Source of the DNA: Serratia plymuthica | GTDB lineage: Bacteria > Pseudomonadota > Gammaproteobacteria > Enterobacterales > Enterobacteriaceae | DNA: 64,000 nucleotides | Direction of reading: 5' to 3' | Assembly (NCBI RefSeq): GCF_018336935.1 | Contig: NZ_CP068771.1 | Coordinates: forward strand, 3,658,001-3,722,000 | In this document: piece by piece, positions 1 to 10,925 of the stretch | How positions within the stretch are numbered: the first letter of the stretch is position 1 | Layout of the letters: each line of letters begins with the position of its first letter | Notes under the pieces: generated by a model | What the model saw: the letters and a program-made list of their open reading frames with translations, nothing else | Databases searched by the model: none | What the model was told of the DNA's origin: nothing | Program-made: the position numbers and the translations under genes

Positions 1-2025
1 ATGGCAGCGGTACTGAACAAGCTGGACATGCAGGCAGCCTGGCTGGATGCGCGCGATTTCCTGCGTACGGAACGTTCTGCTCAGCCGCAGGTTGATGAAG
101 GCCGTTCTTACCCGCTGCTGCAACAATTGCTGGCTCAGCACCCAGGCAAACGCCTGGTGGTGACCGGCTTTATTTCACGCAACGACGCCGGTGAAACCGT
201 GCTGTTGGGGCGTAACGGCAGTGACTATTCCGCGACCCAGGTCGGCGCTTTGGCCGGCGTGGAGCGCGTGACCATCTGGAGCGACGTGGCCGGGGTGTAC
301 AGCGCCGACCCACGTAAAGTGAAAGATGCCTGCCTGCTGCCGCTGCTGCGGTTGGATGAAGCCAGCGAACTGGCGCGTCTGGCGGCACCTGTGCTGCATA
401 CCCGCACCTTGCAGCCGGTTTCCGGCAGCGATATCGATCTTCAACTGAGATGCAGCTACCAACCGGAACAGGGTTCAACGCGCATTGAGCGCGTGCTGGC
501 CTCCGGCACGGGCGCCAAGATTGTCACCAGCCATGATGACGTGTGCCTGATTGAGCTGCGCGTCGCCAGCCAGCATGATTTCAAGCTGGCGCAGAAAGAG
601 CTGGATCTGGTGCTGAAACGCGCGCAGATCAAACCGCTGGCCGTGGGCATTCATCCGGACCGCAATCTGGTTCAGCTGTGCTACACCTCGGAAGTGGTGA
701 ACAGCGTGCTGCGTACTTTGCAGGATGCCGGGTTGCCGGGTGAGCTGAAACTGCGTGAAGGGCTGGCGCTGGTGGCGCTGGTGGGGGCGGGGGTTTGTAA
801 AAATCCGCTGCATAGCCATCGTTTCTACCAACAGTTGAAAGACCAGCCGGTCGAGTTTATCTGGCAGGCAGAAGACGGCATCAGCCTGGTGGCGGTGCTG
901 CGTCAGGGGCCGACCGCCTTGCTGATTCAGGGCCTGCACCAGTCATTGTTCCGTGCTGAAAAACGCATTGGCCTGGTGCTGTTCGGCAAAGGCAATATTG
1001 GCGCACGCTGGCTGGAACTGTTTGCCCGCGAGCAGAAAAATATTTCCGCCCGCAGCGGTTTTGAATTCACTCTGGCCGGGGTGGTGGACAGCCGCCGCAG
1101 TCTGCTGAATTACGACGGGCTGGACGCCAGCCGCGTGCTGGCATTCTTCGAGGACGAAGCGCAGGAGTTGGACGAAGAGTCTCTGTTCCTGTGGATGCGT
1201 GCGCATCCTTTCGACGATTTGGTGGTGCTTGACGTTACCGCCAGTGAAAATCTGGCCGAGCAGTATCTGGACTTCGCCAGCTACGGCTTCCACGTGATTA
1301 GCGCCAACAAGCTGGCGGGCGCGTCGTGCGGCGATAACTACCGCCAAATCCGCGATGCCTTCGCCAAAACCGGCCGCCATTGGCTGTATAACGCCACCGT
1401 CGGCGCCGGTCTGCCGGTCAACCATACGGTGCGTGATTTGCGCGACAGCGGCGACAGCATTCTGGCGATCAGCGGTATTTTCTCCGGTACGCTTTCCTGG
1501 CTGTTCCTGCAGTTCGACGGCACAGTGCCGTTCACCGAACTGGTGGATCAGGCCTGGCAGCAGGGGCTGACAGAACCGGATCCGCGGGTCGATCTCTCCG
1601 GCCAGGATGTCATGCGCAAGCTGGTTATTCTGGCGCGCGAAGCAGGCTATGACATCGAACCGAATCAGGTGCGGGTAGAGTCGCTGGTGCCTGCCGGTGC
1701 CGAGCAGGGCTCTATCGATCAGTTCTTCGAGAACGGCGATGCGCTGAACCAACAGATGCTGCAGCGTTTTGAGGCTGCCAGTGAAATGGGTCTGGTGCTG
1801 CGGCACGTGGCGCGCTTCGATGCCAACGGCAAGGCGCGTGTCGGGGTTGAGGCGGTACGGCCTGAGCACCCGTTGGCGGCACTGTTGCCGTGCGACAACG
1901 TGTTTGCTATCGAAAGCCGCTGGTACCGCGATAACCCTTTGGTGATCCGCGGGCCGGGAGCCGGCCGCGACGTCACCGCCGGGGCGATCCAGTCAGACCT
2001 TAACCGTTTGGCGCAACTGCTTTAA
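1..2025 (+). CDS. metL: Bifunctional aspartokinase II / homoserine dehydrogenase II, 5'-truncated by window edge
   Basis: The protein phosphorylates aspartate and reduces aspartate semialdehyde to homoserine, feeding methionine synthesis. The visible 674 residues follow E. coli MetL closely to its last residues (NRLAQLL); about 135 N-terminal residues lie before the window, so the ATG at base 1 is an internal Met, not the start. The first part is the C-terminal part of the kinase domain (GRNGSDYSATQ, then SDVAGVYSADPRK). A homoserine dehydrogenase domain begins near residue 320 with the NAD(P)-binding stretch LVLFGKGNIGARW, followed by ISANKLAG. A hairpin terminator follows, then metF with its own MetJ-controlled promoter. 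metB probably lies upstream, as in E. coli; that is inferred. Confidence 0.97.
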   Translation: MAAVLNKLDMQAAWLDARDFLRTERSAQPQVDEGRSYPLLQQLLAQHPGKRLVVTGFISRNDAGETVLLGRNGSDYSATQVGALAGVERVTIWSDVAGVYSADPRKVKDACLLPLLRLDEASELARLAAPVLHTRTLQPVSGSDIDLQLRCSYQPEQGSTRIERVLASGTGAKIVTSHDDVCLIELRVASQHDFKLAQKELDLVLKRAQIKPLAVGIHPDRNLVQLCYTSEVVNSVLRTLQDAGLPGELKLREGLALVALVGAGVCKNPLHSHRFYQQLKDQPVEFIWQAEDGISLVAVLRQGPTALLIQGLHQSLFRAEKRIGLVLFGKGNIGARWLELFAREQKNISARSGFEFTLAGVVDSRRSLLNYDGLDASRVLAFFEDEAQELDEESLFLWMRAHPFDDLVVLDVTASENLAEQYLDFASYGFHVISANKLAGASCGDNYRQIRDAFAKTGRHWLYNATVGAGLPVNHTVRDLRDSGDSILAISGIFSGTLSWLFLQFDGTVPFTELVDQAWQQGLTEPDPRVDLSGQDVMRKLVILAREAGYDIEPNQVRVESLVPAGAEQGSIDQFFENGDALNQQMLQRFEAASEMGLVLRHVARFDANGKARVGVEAVRPEHPLAALLPCDNVFAIESRWYRDNPLVIRGPGAGRDVTAGAIQSDLNRLAQLL

Positions 2026-2034
2026 TTGTCTTTC

Positions 2035-2064
2035 GGGCGCGGGTTCACCGCGCCCTTCGTTTTT
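2035..2064 (+). terminator. Intrinsic terminator after metL
   Basis: Perfect 8-bp stem GGGCGCGG (2035-2042) with CCGCGCCC (2048-2055), loop of 5, followed by TTCGTTTTT. It sits 10 bases after the metL stop. Confidence 0.85.
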
Positions 2065-2176
2065 CCTGCCATAATTCCTCTTGTTCTGAACATGAAATTC
2101 TTTCTCTGTGCGGGTGAGGATTAATCATCTTATTCCCCCCAGTTTCCTGTTGACTCTTTAGCCAACATGCGGCATT

Positions 2177-2208
2177 TTCTATCTAGACGTCTAAACGTAT
2201 AGACGCTT
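2177..2208 (+). promoter_or_regulatory. Tandem MetJ boxes of metF promoter
   Basis: Four abutting 8-mers resemble the MetJ consensus AGACGTCT: TTCTATCT (2177), the exact consensus AGACGTCT (2185), AAACGTAT (2193) and AGACGCTT (2201). Tandem boxes in exact 8-bp register are what cooperative MetJ-SAM binding needs. They end about 50 bp before the metF start, so S-adenosylmethionine repression of metF is expected. Confidence 0.9.
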
Positions 2209-2238
2209 ATTAAAATAAAGCAAAATGCAAAACAGTGA

Positions 2239-3153
<915 letters not shown>

Positions 3154-3171
3154 TCCATTCGCTATCGGGAG

Positions 3172-3200
3172 GGGCGCTGCGTAAAAACAGCGCCCTTTTT
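3172..3200 (+). terminator. Intrinsic terminator after metF
   Basis: Stem GGGCGCTG (3172-3179) with CAGCGCCC (3188-3195), then TTTTT. Confidence 0.9.
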
Positions 3201-3280
3201 GTTGGGCGCAATTTCTTCCAATATCTCTCTTTAGCGGCATGATGAGATGACGCATCATCCCCATGAAAGAGCTTGTCGCC

Positions 3281-3913
3281 ATGATGCCGTTTTCCAATGG
3301 TTTTTTACTCAGTCTGTCGCTTTGTCTGGATATTGGCATCGCCAATATCGCCATGATCACGTTAGCGATGCAGCGCGGCTATTTTCACGGTTTCTGGCTG
3401 GGGATCGGCACCTGCGTGGGTGACCTGATTTATGCGGTGCTGGCGCTGGCCGGCATGGCGGTGCTGTTGCAATACTCGGGTGTCCGCTGGGTACTGTGGG
3501 TCGGTGGTTCAATGATGCTGCTGTGGTTCGCTTACAAGATGCTGCGCGCGGCCTTCGCCCAGGCCGTTGAGCTGGCGGTGGCTGAGCCGGAGAGGCCGCG
3601 CTCGGTGCCGCGCAACTTCCTGCGCGGCGTGGTGCTGGCCATGTCTTCTCCAACGGCGATTCTGTGGTTTGCGGCGGTGGGCGGTGCGCTGATTTCACGT
3701 ATGGGTCAGGGGGGGCCGGCGGCAACGTCGTGGTTCCTCTGCGGCTTTTTTATTGCCGGGGTGGTGTGGACGGCGGTGCTTTGCTCCGTGGGCAGCCTGG
3801 GCGGCAAAATGCTGGGGGCTCGCCTGCTGAAATATTCTTACTTCGCCTCGGCGGTGATTTTCGGCTACTTCGCGCTGTACGTGGTGGTGTCGGGCTACCG
3901 CGAGTTTATTTAG
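3281..3913 (+). CDS. LysE/RhtB-family amino-acid exporter
   Basis: This is a predicted inner-membrane efflux carrier for an amino acid or related small molecule; the substrate cannot be read from sequence. It has about six hydrophobic segments, and the N-terminal NGFLLSLSLCLDIGIANIAMI and the SSPTAILWFAAVGG stretch are typical of the LysE superfamily. I prefer ATG 3281 (210 residues) because AAAGAG lies about 9 bases upstream; ATG 3263, in frame and six codons earlier, has no clear ribosome site. The stop overlaps the stop of the convergent AraC gene, a common pairing in which the regulator controls the exporter. That link is inferred. Confidence 0.85.
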   Translation: MMPFSNGFLLSLSLCLDIGIANIAMITLAMQRGYFHGFWLGIGTCVGDLIYAVLALAGMAVLLQYSGVRWVLWVGGSMMLLWFAYKMLRAAFAQAVELAVAEPERPRSVPRNFLRGVVLAMSSPTAILWFAAVGGALISRMGQGGPAATSWFLCGFFIAGVVWTAVLCSVGSLGGKMLGARLLKYSYFASAVIFGYFALYVVVSGYREFI

Positions 3914-4698
3914 CGGGTGAAGGATTGCAGATAGTGATGCGGCGTGATGCCCATCGTTTTGCGGAAAGCGTTAATAAAATGGCTTTGATCGTAAAAACCC
4001 AAGGCCAGCGCCACGTCCAGCGTGTGTTGATTCTGCCGCAGCAGGTTACGCGCCTCCAGTAGCCGCAGCTGCATGTGATATTGCAGCGGCGGCATGCCGA
4101 TGCGTTGCCGGAACAACCGGACAAAATGATATTTACTCATGCCGCTGACCTGGGCCAGCGTGTCCAGGCTGATTTTCAGCGTCAGGTTGTCGCGCATGAA
4201 TTCCAGCGCCCGGCCGACGGTTTCCGTCGGTTGCGGGTGATCCGCGGTGCGATCGTCCAGCAGGGTACCCAGCAGCCACAACAGATTTTGCTCTTGTTCA
4301 ACGGCGTCGTGCGGCGTACAGGCGTAGCGGCAAATGGCGTCGAACAGCGCCGGGTTGCGCAGCACGCCTTCGGTCAGCACCGGCGCCTGACGATGGGAGC
4401 CCAGGTTATGGTTGTTGGCCAGACTGCGCAAAAGTGATTGCGGCAAATGCACGCTGCAGAATTCGACTTTTTCACTGCCAAATTGCGAGGACTGAATGCT
4501 GGCCGGGTTGTAAACGGTGATCTCGCCACCGCGCACCAACGCCGTTTTGCCGTCCAGCCAAATCTGTTCGGTACCGCTCAAATTGGCGCTGATCACGTAT
4601 TCATCGTGGGTGTGGCGGGGGAAGGAGGCATTGATCGCCGTCAGGCGCGAGCACTCGATATCGTTGGCAACAAACCAGTCCGAGAGGGATAACGCCAT
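3910..4698 (-). CDS. AraC-family transcriptional regulator
   Basis: A 262-residue regulator with an N-terminal cupin-like sensor (HTHDEYVISANLSG around residue 30) and a C-terminal pair of helix-turn-helix motifs. The first HTH is near SLDTLAQVSGMSKYHFVRLF and the second near HTLDVALALGFYDQSHFINAFRK, the usual AraC/XylS signature ending about 15 residues from the C-terminus. Its stop overlaps that of the convergent LysE-type exporter, so it probably senses that exporter's substrate. Neither the ligand nor the operator is evident. ppc lies upstream in the same orientation, separated by a strong terminator, so the two are not one operon. Confidence 0.88.
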   Translation of the reverse strand: MALSLSDWFVANDIECSRLTAINASFPRHTHDEYVISANLSGTEQIWLDGKTALVRGGEITVYNPASIQSSQFGSEKVEFCSVHLPQSLLRSLANNHNLGSHRQAPVLTEGVLRNPALFDAICRYACTPHDAVEQEQNLLWLLGTLLDDRTADHPQPTETVGRALEFMRDNLTLKISLDTLAQVSGMSKYHFVRLFRQRIGMPPLQYHMQLRLLEARNLLRQNQHTLDVALALGFYDQSHFINAFRKTMGITPHHYLQSFTR

Positions 4699-4730
4699 CG
4701 CGCACCTCCGCGCCCGTCAGCGACAGATAG

Positions 4731-4757
4731 AAAAACGGCTCCTGTGAACAGGAGCCG
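4731..4757 (-). terminator. Intrinsic terminator of ppc
   Basis: Read on the minus strand: stem CGGCTCCTG / CAGGAGCCG (9 bp, 4-base loop, 4736-4757) followed by a T run (plus-strand AAAAA at 4731-4735). Confidence 0.92.
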
Positions 4758-4773
4758 TGCTTTGGCGCGCAAC

Positions 4774-7410
4774 CTAGCCGGTGTTGCGCATGCCGGCGGC
4801 GACGCCGGCAATGGTGACCATCAATGCCTGCTCGACGCGGGTATCCGGATGTTCCTGCTGGCGCGAGCGGTGCAGCAATTCTGCCTGCAGCACGTTCAGC
4901 GGATCGGTATACACGTTGCGCAGCGCGATGGATTCGGCGATCCACGGCAGATCTTCCATCAGGTGAGCGTCATTGGCGATGGTCAACACCACCTTGATGT
5001 CGCTTTCGAGCTGATCGCGCAGCTGCTGGCCCAGCGGCCACAGCGATTTGTCGACCAGGCGCTGATCGTAGTATTCCGCCAGCCACAGGTCGGCCTTGGC
5101 GAAGACCATTTCCAGCATGGCGATGCGGGTGGAGAAGAACGGCCAGTCGCGGCACATGGCCTCCAACTGATTCTGTTTGCCGGCTTTCACCGCTTCCTGC
5201 AAACCTGCGCCGGCGCCCAGCCAGGCCGGCAGCATCAGGCGGTTCTGCGTCCAGGCGAAGATCCACGGAATGGCGCGCAGGCTTTCTACACCGCCGTTTG
5301 GCTTGCGCTTGGCCGGGCGTGAACCCAGCGGCAGTTTACCCAGCTCCAGCTCCGGCGTTGCGGCACGGAAGTAAGGCACGAAGTCCGGATTCTCACGCAC
5401 GTAGCCGCGGTACATTTTGCATGATGTCTCTGACAGGTCGTCCATCAGCGAACGCCACTCTTTCTTCGGCTCCGGCGGCGGCAGCAGGTTGGCTTCGAGA
5501 ACCGCGCCGGCATACAGCGCCAGGCTGCTGATGGCCACTTCCGGCAGGCCAAATTTGAAGCGGATCATCTCGCCCTGCTCGGTCACGCGCAGGCCACCTT
5601 TCAGGCTGCCCGGCGGCTGCGACAGCAGCGCCGCATGCGCAGGCGCGCCGCCACGGCCAATTGAACCGCCACGGCCGTGGAACAGCGTTAACGCCACGCC
5701 GGCCTTTTCACAGGTTTTGATCAAGGCATCTTGAGCGCGGTACTGCGCCCAGGACGCGGCCATCACCCCGGCGTCTTTCGCCGAGTCGGAATAGCCGATC
5801 ATCACCATCTGCTTGCCCTGGATAAAGCCGCGATACCAGTCGATATTCAGCAACTGGGTCATAACGTCGTCGGCGTTGTTCAGGTCGTCGAGGGTTTCGA
5901 ACAGCGGCGCTACCGGCAGCGCAAACGGGCAACCGGCCTCTTTCAGCAGCAGGTGAACCGCCAGCACGTCAGAAGGGGTGCGTGCCATGGAGATGACGTA
6001 GGCGGCGATGGAGCCTTGCGGCGCTTCGGCGATCACGCGGCAGGTTTCCAGCACTTCCTGGGTGTCGGCGCTCGGTTCCCACTTCAGCGGCACCAGCGGG
6101 CGTTTTGAATTCAGTTCGCGGATCAGGAATGCCTGTTTGTCGGCTTCTGACCAGCTTTCGTAGTCGCCAAGGCCCAGGTAACGGGTCAGTTCGGCGATGG
6201 CTTCGGTATGGCGGTTGCTTTCCTGACGGACGTCGATACGCACCAGCGGCACGCCAAAGCAGCGGACGCGGCGCAGGGTATCGAGCAACTGACCATTGGC
6301 AATGATGCTCATGCCGCAGGCCTGCAGCGACTGATAACAGGCGAACAAAGGTTCCCACAGCTGATCGTTGCTTACCAGCAGGTCGTTCGGCTTCAGCACG
6401 CGTTCGCCTTTCAGGCGGCCTTCCAGATAGGCCTGAGAGCGCATCAACTGGCCGCGCAGCTGTTTCATGATTTCGCGATACGGTTCCTGCACTTCGTCGC
6501 CACCGGCGAGGGCGCGCAGTTCCGGGGTGCATTCGGTCATCGACAGCTCGGACACCAACACCTGGATATCGCGGGTGAACAGGTCGCAGGCTTTCCAGCG
6601 GCTGAGCAGCAGCACGTGACGGGTGATTTCGGCGGTCACGTTCGGGTTGCCGTCGCGGTCACCGCCCATCCAGGAGGTGAAACGCACCGGTACGGCTTCC
6701 GCCGGCAGGCTGTAATCGATGGAGTTTTCCAACTGCTCGTTGAATTCGCGCAGGAAGGCGGGCACCCCTTCCCACAGGCTGTTTTCCACCACCGCGAAGC
6801 CCCACTTGGCTTCGTCGATAGGCGAAGGGCGGTTTTTACGGATCTCGTCGGTGTGCCATGACTGGGCAACCAGCTGGCGCAGGCGGCGCATGATCTTGTT
6901 GCGCTCGTAATCGGCCAGATCGTTATGATCGAGTTGGCTCAGGCAGGTATTCACCTCAACCAGCTTGTGGATCAGGGTGCGGCGGGTAATTTCCGTCGGG
7001 TGCGCCGTCAGCACCAGCTCGATGGAGAGCTGAGAGACTGCATTTTGCAGCTCTTTGGTGCTGAGCTTTTTGTCTTTCAGCCGGGTGAACAGTTGGGCCA
7101 GTGCTTCGGGATTGCTGGCGGCTTCGCCATTGGGCGAAATGCTGTGGTACTGCTCGGCGACGTTGGTCAGATTAAGGAACTGGCTGAAGGCGCGCGCGAC
7201 CGGCAGCAACTCGTCGTTGGACAGGTTCTGCAAGGTAGAAAGCAGCTCCTGACGGTGCGCCTCGTTACCGGCACGTGAAGATTTGGAAAGCTTACGGATA
7301 GTTTCAACGCGATCGAGAATATGCTCGCCCAGCGCATCTTTGATGGTATCGCCGAGCAATTTGCCGAGCATACTGACATTACTTCGCATTGCCGAATATT
7401 GTTCGTTCAT
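4774..7410 (-). CDS. ppc: Phosphoenolpyruvate carboxylase
   Basis: The enzyme carboxylates PEP to oxaloacetate, the main anaplerotic entry to the TCA cycle. The 878 residues compare with 883 in E. coli and start ([20 protein letters not shown]) and end (AAGMRNTG) at matching points. Catalytic landmarks are present: [14 protein letters not shown] with the catalytic His near residue 138, [10 protein letters not shown], and the mobile loop [13 protein letters not shown] near residue 580. The C-terminal [18 protein letters not shown] is the family signature that includes the aspartate-inhibition site region. It is monocistronic, with a terminator just downstream and argE farther upstream on the same strand. 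No frameshift or missing key residue is visible. Confidence 0.98.
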   Translation of the reverse strand: MNEQYSAMRSNVSMLGKLLGDTIKDALGEHILDRVETIRKLSKSSRAGNEAHRQELLSTLQNLSNDELLPVARAFSQFLNLTNVAEQYHSISPNGEAASNPEALAQLFTRLKDKKLSTKELQNAVSQLSIELVLTAHPTEITRRTLIHKLVEVNTCLSQLDHNDLADYERNKIMRRLRQLVAQSWHTDEIRKNRPSPIDEAKWGFAVVENSLWEGVPAFLREFNEQLENSIDYSLPAEAVPVRFTSWMGGDRDGNPNVTAEITRHVLLLSRWKACDLFTRDIQVLVSELSMTECTPELRALAGGDEVQEPYREIMKQLRGQLMRSQAYLEGRLKGERVLKPNDLLVSNDQLWEPLFACYQSLQACGMSIIANGQLLDTLRRVRCFGVPLVRIDVRQESNRHTEAIAELTRYLGLGDYESWSEADKQAFLIRELNSKRPLVPLKWEPSADTQEVLETCRVIAEAPQGSIAAYVISMARTPSDVLAVHLLLKEAGCPFALPVAPLFETLDDLNNADDVMTQLLNIDWYRGFIQGKQMVMIGYSDSAKDAGVMAASWAQYRAQDALIKTCEKAGVALTLFHGRGGSIGRGGAPAHAALLSQPPGSLKGGLRVTEQGEMIRFKFGLPEVAISSLALYAGAVLEANLLPPPEPKKEWRSLMDDLSETSCKMYRGYVRENPDFVPYFRAATPELELGKLPLGSRPAKRKPNGGVESLRAIPWIFAWTQNRLMLPAWLGAGAGLQEAVKAGKQNQLEAMCRDWPFFSTRIAMLEMVFAKADLWLAEYYDQRLVDKSLWPLGQQLRDQLESDIKVVLTIANDAHLMEDLPWIAESIALRNVYTDPLNVLQAELLHRSRQQEHPDTRVEQALMVTIAGVAAGMRNTG

Positions 7411-7730
7411 ATAACCCCTGGCCCAGTTCTGTATTTACCCTGCATCTTTCAAGCTGCATCTGCGTTGGCTTCAACTTGAAATCTATTGGGTAGATGATTT
7501 TTATCTTGTAAGTAAATTTCACGTTTCAGGCGAAGAGCGTCTGTTTCATCTCGCCATGTTCCTGTCCAATCGTCAATTGACACTATTTTTAGCAAAAAAA
7601 CATCAAAATCGGCGCATTTTCTGAAATTTAATTACGACGCGCCGGTTATCAGTCTGGCTTATTATATTGATTTGATACTTCTTAATAGGTAGGGGCGATG
7701 ATAAATCATTAACCCTACCTTGTGTCAGGT
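7411..7730. other. Intergenic ppc-argE, no gene seen
   Basis: This 320-bp gap holds the ppc upstream region, a 57-bp ERIC-like palindrome (7436-7492) and, next to argE, an 8-bp-stem hairpin (AGGTAGGG 7687-7694 / CCCTACCT 7713-7720) without a clear T run. The hairpin may help end argE transcripts. No convincing open reading frame is present. Confidence 0.6.
7436..7492. repeat. Short ERIC-like palindromic element
   Basis: A 57-bp imperfect inverted repeat with termini TACCC and GGGTA. The inner arms TTTCAAG and CTTGAAA flank a GCTGCATCTGCGTTGGCT core. Its ends match those of the full ERIC copies at 12208-12331 and 48481-48604. A second copy of the same short form is at 45842-45898. Confidence 0.75.
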
Positions 7731-8882
7731 TTATTGATGGCAAAAGTGCTCGACCAACTGGCCCAGCAGCTTGCGCGTCGGTTCGATAAACGCCGTATCA
7801 ATGTATTCGTCCGGTTGGTGCGCCTGGTTGATTGACCCCGGGCCAAGCACCAGCGTCGGGCATACCTGCTGGACGAACGGCGCCTCGGTGCAGTAGTTGA
7901 CCACCTGAGTGCGGGTGCCCAGCAGTTTCTCAATCACCGCCACCATATGATGATCGGTCGGGCACTCGTAGCCCGGGACCGAGGCATGCAGTTCCTCAAT
8001 GTTCAGGCGGCCCGGCCAGCGCTGGCTGACCGGCTCCAGCGTCTGGTGCATCAGCTCGTTGATATTGTCGAGCGTCATGCCCGGCAGCGGGCGAATATCC
8101 AGGTGCAGTTCACAACAGGCGCAAATACGGTTGGCCGCGTCGCCGCCGCTGATATGGCCGAAGTTCATCGTCGGATAAGGCACGGCGAATGCCGGATTGT
8201 TGTAGCGCTCCTGCAGCGTTTTGCGCAGTTCCATCAGGCGGCCAATGGTGTCGTGCATCAAATCGATGGCGTTGACGCCGCGCGCCGGGTCGCTCGAGTG
8301 CCCGGACTGGCCGACAATGCGGATGGCGCTGGCCATATGCCCCTTGTGCGCGCGCACCGGTTGCAGCGAGGTGGGTTCGCCGATAATGGCGAAATCCGGG
8401 CGGATGGCGGTCGAGGCGGCGAAATAACGCGCGCCGGCCATCGTCGTTTCTTCATCTGCGGTCGCCAGAATGTACAGCGGCTTGGTCAGTTTGCCGGCAT
8501 CGATATCGCGCACGGCATCCAGAATAAAGGCAAAGAAGCCTTTCATGTCCGCGGTGCCCAGACCGTACAGCTTATTGTCATGTTCGGTCAGCGTGAAAGG
8601 GTCGCGCGTCCAGCGGCCTTCGTCATAAGGTACGGTGTCGGTGTGGCCCGCCAAAAGCAGGCCGCCGCTGCCTTCGCCAATGCTGGCGAGCAGGTTGAAT
8701 TTGTTGCGGGTATCGGGCACCGGCTGTACGTCGACGCGGAAGCCCAAATCGGCAAACCACCCGGCCAGCAAGTTGATTAACGCTTCATTACTCTGATCGA
8801 GGGCGCCATCGGTGGCGCTGATCGACGGAGTGGCGATCAACGCCCGGTACAGCTCAATAAATGGAGGTAATTTCATCTTCAC
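7731..8882 (-). CDS. argE: Acetylornithine deacetylase
   Basis: The enzyme hydrolyses N-acetylornithine to ornithine and acetate, the linear-pathway step of arginine synthesis. The 383 residues equal the E. coli length, and the start [26 protein letters not shown] region is conserved. Metal-binding motifs of the M20 family are in order: [12 protein letters not shown] near residue 80, GTADMKGFF near 112, [10 protein letters not shown] near 145, and a late [15 protein letters not shown] with the final ligand His. It is divergent from argCBGH; the shared 210-bp region carries ARG boxes, so both sides should be repressed by ArgR with arginine. Confidence 0.97.
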   Translation of the reverse strand: MKMKLPPFIELYRALIATPSISATDGALDQSNEALINLLAGWFADLGFRVDVQPVPDTRNKFNLLASIGEGSGGLLLAGHTDTVPYDEGRWTRDPFTLTEHDNKLYGLGTADMKGFFAFILDAVRDIDAGKLTKPLYILATADEETTMAGARYFAASTAIRPDFAIIGEPTSLQPVRAHKGHMASAIRIVGQSGHSSDPARGVNAIDLMHDTIGRLMELRKTLQERYNNPAFAVPYPTMNFGHISGGDAANRICACCELHLDIRPLPGMTLDNINELMHQTLEPVSQRWPGRLNIEELHASVPGYECPTDHHMVAVIEKLLGTRTQVVNYCTEAPFVQQVCPTLVLGPGSINQAHQPDEYIDTAFIEPTRKLLGQLVEHFCHQ

Positions 8883-8907
8883 TGTTGACAGCCTTTGGTT
8901 AGGGTAG

Positions 8908-8946
8908 TATCAATATTCATGCATTTATTTTGAATAAAAATACAGT
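8908..8946. promoter_or_regulatory. Paired ARG boxes between argE and argC
   Basis: Two 18-bp ARG boxes, about 8908-8925 (TATCAATATTCATGCATT) and 8929-8946 (TTTGAATAAAAATACAGT), match the E. coli argE-argC operator in sequence and spacing. They overlap the divergent promoters, so ArgR hexamer binding would repress both directions. Confidence 0.88.
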
Positions 8947-9092
8947 AAGATAGAGCGTAAGGGAACCCGATTCCCGGATGATTATAAAAACATCAACGCT
9001 CGACCACGTGGGTGAACGGCGAAACAACGCTGGTGAGCCCGGTTACCTGAGTCGAATACGACCACTCGTAAGCCAAGAAGGTGAAAGGCCAC

Positions 9093-10097
9093 ATGTTGAA
9101 TACGCTGATCGTTGGTGCCAGCGGTTACGCCGGAGCGGAGCTCACGGCTTACCTGAATCGTCACCCACACATGAACATAACCGCATTAGCGGTTTCAGCG
9201 CAAAGTGCAGATGCAGGAAAATTGCTTTCTGATTTGCATCCCCAGTTAAAAGGCATCGTCGATCTGCCGTTGCAACCGCTGGTTGACGTGGCTGCCGCCG
9301 CCGACGGCATCGACGTGGTGTTCCTGGCCACGGCGCACGAAGTCAGCCACGATATCGCGCCTTTGTTCCTGGCGGCGGGCTGCGTGGTGTTCGATCTGTC
9401 CGGCGCGTTCCGCGTGAAAGACGCCGGTTTCTATAGCCAGTACTACGGTTTCGAACATAAGTACCCTGAACTGCTGGAGCAGGCGGTATATGGCCTGGCG
9501 GAGTGGCAGAGCGAAAAAATCAAACAGGCGCAACTGATCGCCGTGCCGGGCTGCTACCCGACGGCGGCGCAGTTGGCGCTGAAACCCTTGATCGACCAAC
9601 AGTTGCTGAATCTTGACCAATGGCCGGTCATCAACGCCACCAGCGGCGTCAGCGGCGCGGGCCGCAAAGCCAGCGTGACCACCAGCTTCTGCGAAGTGAG
9701 TTTGCAGCCGTACGGCATCTTCAACCACCGTCATCACCCGGAAATCGTTGCGCATCTGGGCACGCCGGTCATCTTCACGCCACATTTGGGTAACTTCCCG
9801 CGTGGTATTCTCGAGACCATCACCTGCCGTTTGAAAGCCGGCGTTACCGCGCAGGACGTGGCTGCGGCTTATCACACCGCTTATGACGACAAACCGCTGG
9901 TGCGGCTGTACGAAAAAGGCGTGCCGGCATTGAAAGGGGTGGTGGGCCTGCCGTTCTGCGATATCGGCTTTGCCGTTCAGGGTGAACACCTGATCGCCGT
10001 AGCGGCGGAAGACAACCTGTTGAAAGGCGCGGCCGCTCAGGCGGTGCAATGCCTGAATATCCGTTTTGGGTTCCCGGAAACCCAGTCATTACTTTAA
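9093..10097 (+). CDS. argC: N-acetyl-gamma-glutamyl-phosphate reductase
   Basis: The enzyme makes N-acetylglutamate semialdehyde with NADPH, the third step of arginine synthesis. It has 334 residues from [17 protein letters not shown]; an upstream in-frame ATG at 9081 adds MKGH but the family start and the purine-rich GAAGGTGAAAGG leader favour 9093. The N-terminal GASGYAGAE is the nucleotide-binding loop, and the catalytic cysteine lies in [10 protein letters not shown] (Cys154). HRHHPE and HLGNFPRGI are conserved active-site stretches. It is the first gene of argCBGH, with 29 bases to argB. Confidence 0.97.
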   Translation: MLNTLIVGASGYAGAELTAYLNRHPHMNITALAVSAQSADAGKLLSDLHPQLKGIVDLPLQPLVDVAAAADGIDVVFLATAHEVSHDIAPLFLAAGCVVFDLSGAFRVKDAGFYSQYYGFEHKYPELLEQAVYGLAEWQSEKIKQAQLIAVPGCYPTAAQLALKPLIDQQLLNLDQWPVINATSGVSGAGRKASVTTSFCEVSLQPYGIFNHRHHPEIVAHLGTPVIFTPHLGNFPRGILETITCRLKAGVTAQDVAAAYHTAYDDKPLVRLYEKGVPALKGVVGLPFCDIGFAVQGEHLIAVAAEDNLLKGAAAQAVQCLNIRFGFPETQSLL

Positions 10098-10126
10098 TGA
10101 ATAACCAGCGTGGGATGTAAACAGCG

Positions 10127-10900
10127 ATGAATCCGTTAATTATCAAGTTAGGTGGCGTGTTATTAGACAGTGAAGAAGCGCTGGAGCGTTTATTCACCGC
10201 CCTGGACAGCTACCTTCAGCAGCATCAGCGCCCGCTGGTTATCGTTCACGGCGGCGGTTGCCTGGTGGATGAGCTGATGAAACAACTTTCTCTGCCGGTG
10301 GTGAAGAAAAACGGCCTGCGGGTAACCCCTGCCGACCAGATCGACATCATTACCGGCGCGCTGGCCGGTACGGCCAACAAGACCTTGCTGGCGTGGGCCA
10401 TCAAGCACCGGATCAATGCGGTGGGCCTGAGCCTGGCGGACGGCGGCAGCGTTTCCGTGACCCAACTCGACCCGGCGCTGGGCCACGTAGGCAACGCGCA
10501 GCCGGGTTCACCGGTATTGCTCAATACCCTGCTGGGTGCCGGCTACCTGCCGGTGATCAGCTCTATCGGCATCACCGCCGAAGGGGAATTAATGAATGTG
10601 AACGCCGATCAGGCGGCGACGGCTCTGGCCGCCACGCTGGGTGCGGATTTGATCCTGCTGTCGGATGTCAGTGGCATTCTCGATGGGAAAGGACAACGCA
10701 TTGCAGAAATGACGGCACAAAAAGCGGAACAACTGATTGCCCAAGGCATCATCACCGATGGTATGGTGGTGAAGGTGAATGCGGCGCTCGACGCGGCCCG
10801 CACCCTTGGCCGGCCGGTGGATATCGCCAGCTGGCGCCATGCCGATCAGCTTCCAGCTCTGTTTAACGGCGTGTCGATTGGCACCCGGATCCTCGCTTAA
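10127..10900 (+). CDS. argB: Acetylglutamate kinase
   Basis: The enzyme phosphorylates N-acetylglutamate, the second committed step of arginine synthesis. It has 257 residues, the normal length for the enterobacterial, arginine-insensitive short form. The N-terminal [19 protein letters not shown] and [12 protein letters not shown] carry the phosphate-binding lysine and glycine loop. Later [27 protein letters not shown] is the amino-acid-kinase nucleotide site. It is followed after about 25 bases by argG. Antisense and alternative-frame ORFs across it are composition shadows. Confidence 0.97.
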   Translation: MNPLIIKLGGVLLDSEEALERLFTALDSYLQQHQRPLVIVHGGGCLVDELMKQLSLPVVKKNGLRVTPADQIDIITGALAGTANKTLLAWAIKHRINAVGLSLADGGSVSVTQLDPALGHVGNAQPGSPVLLNTLLGAGYLPVISSIGITAEGELMNVNADQAATALAATLGADLILLSDVSGILDGKGQRIAEMTAQKAEQLIAQGIITDGMVVKVNAALDAARTLGRPVDIASWRHADQLPALFNGVSIGTRILA

Positions 10901-10925
10901 ATTTAGAATTAAAAAGGAAAAGACC

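Noticed and set aside
943..1869. 308-codon antisense frame inside metL
   Set aside because: Composition shadow of a strongly conserved GC-rich gene; its protein is low-complexity and no ribosome site is seen.
10779..10925. 49-codon N-terminal extension of argG
   Set aside because: Lies inside argB in another frame and has no homology; ATG 10926 has a good ribosome site.
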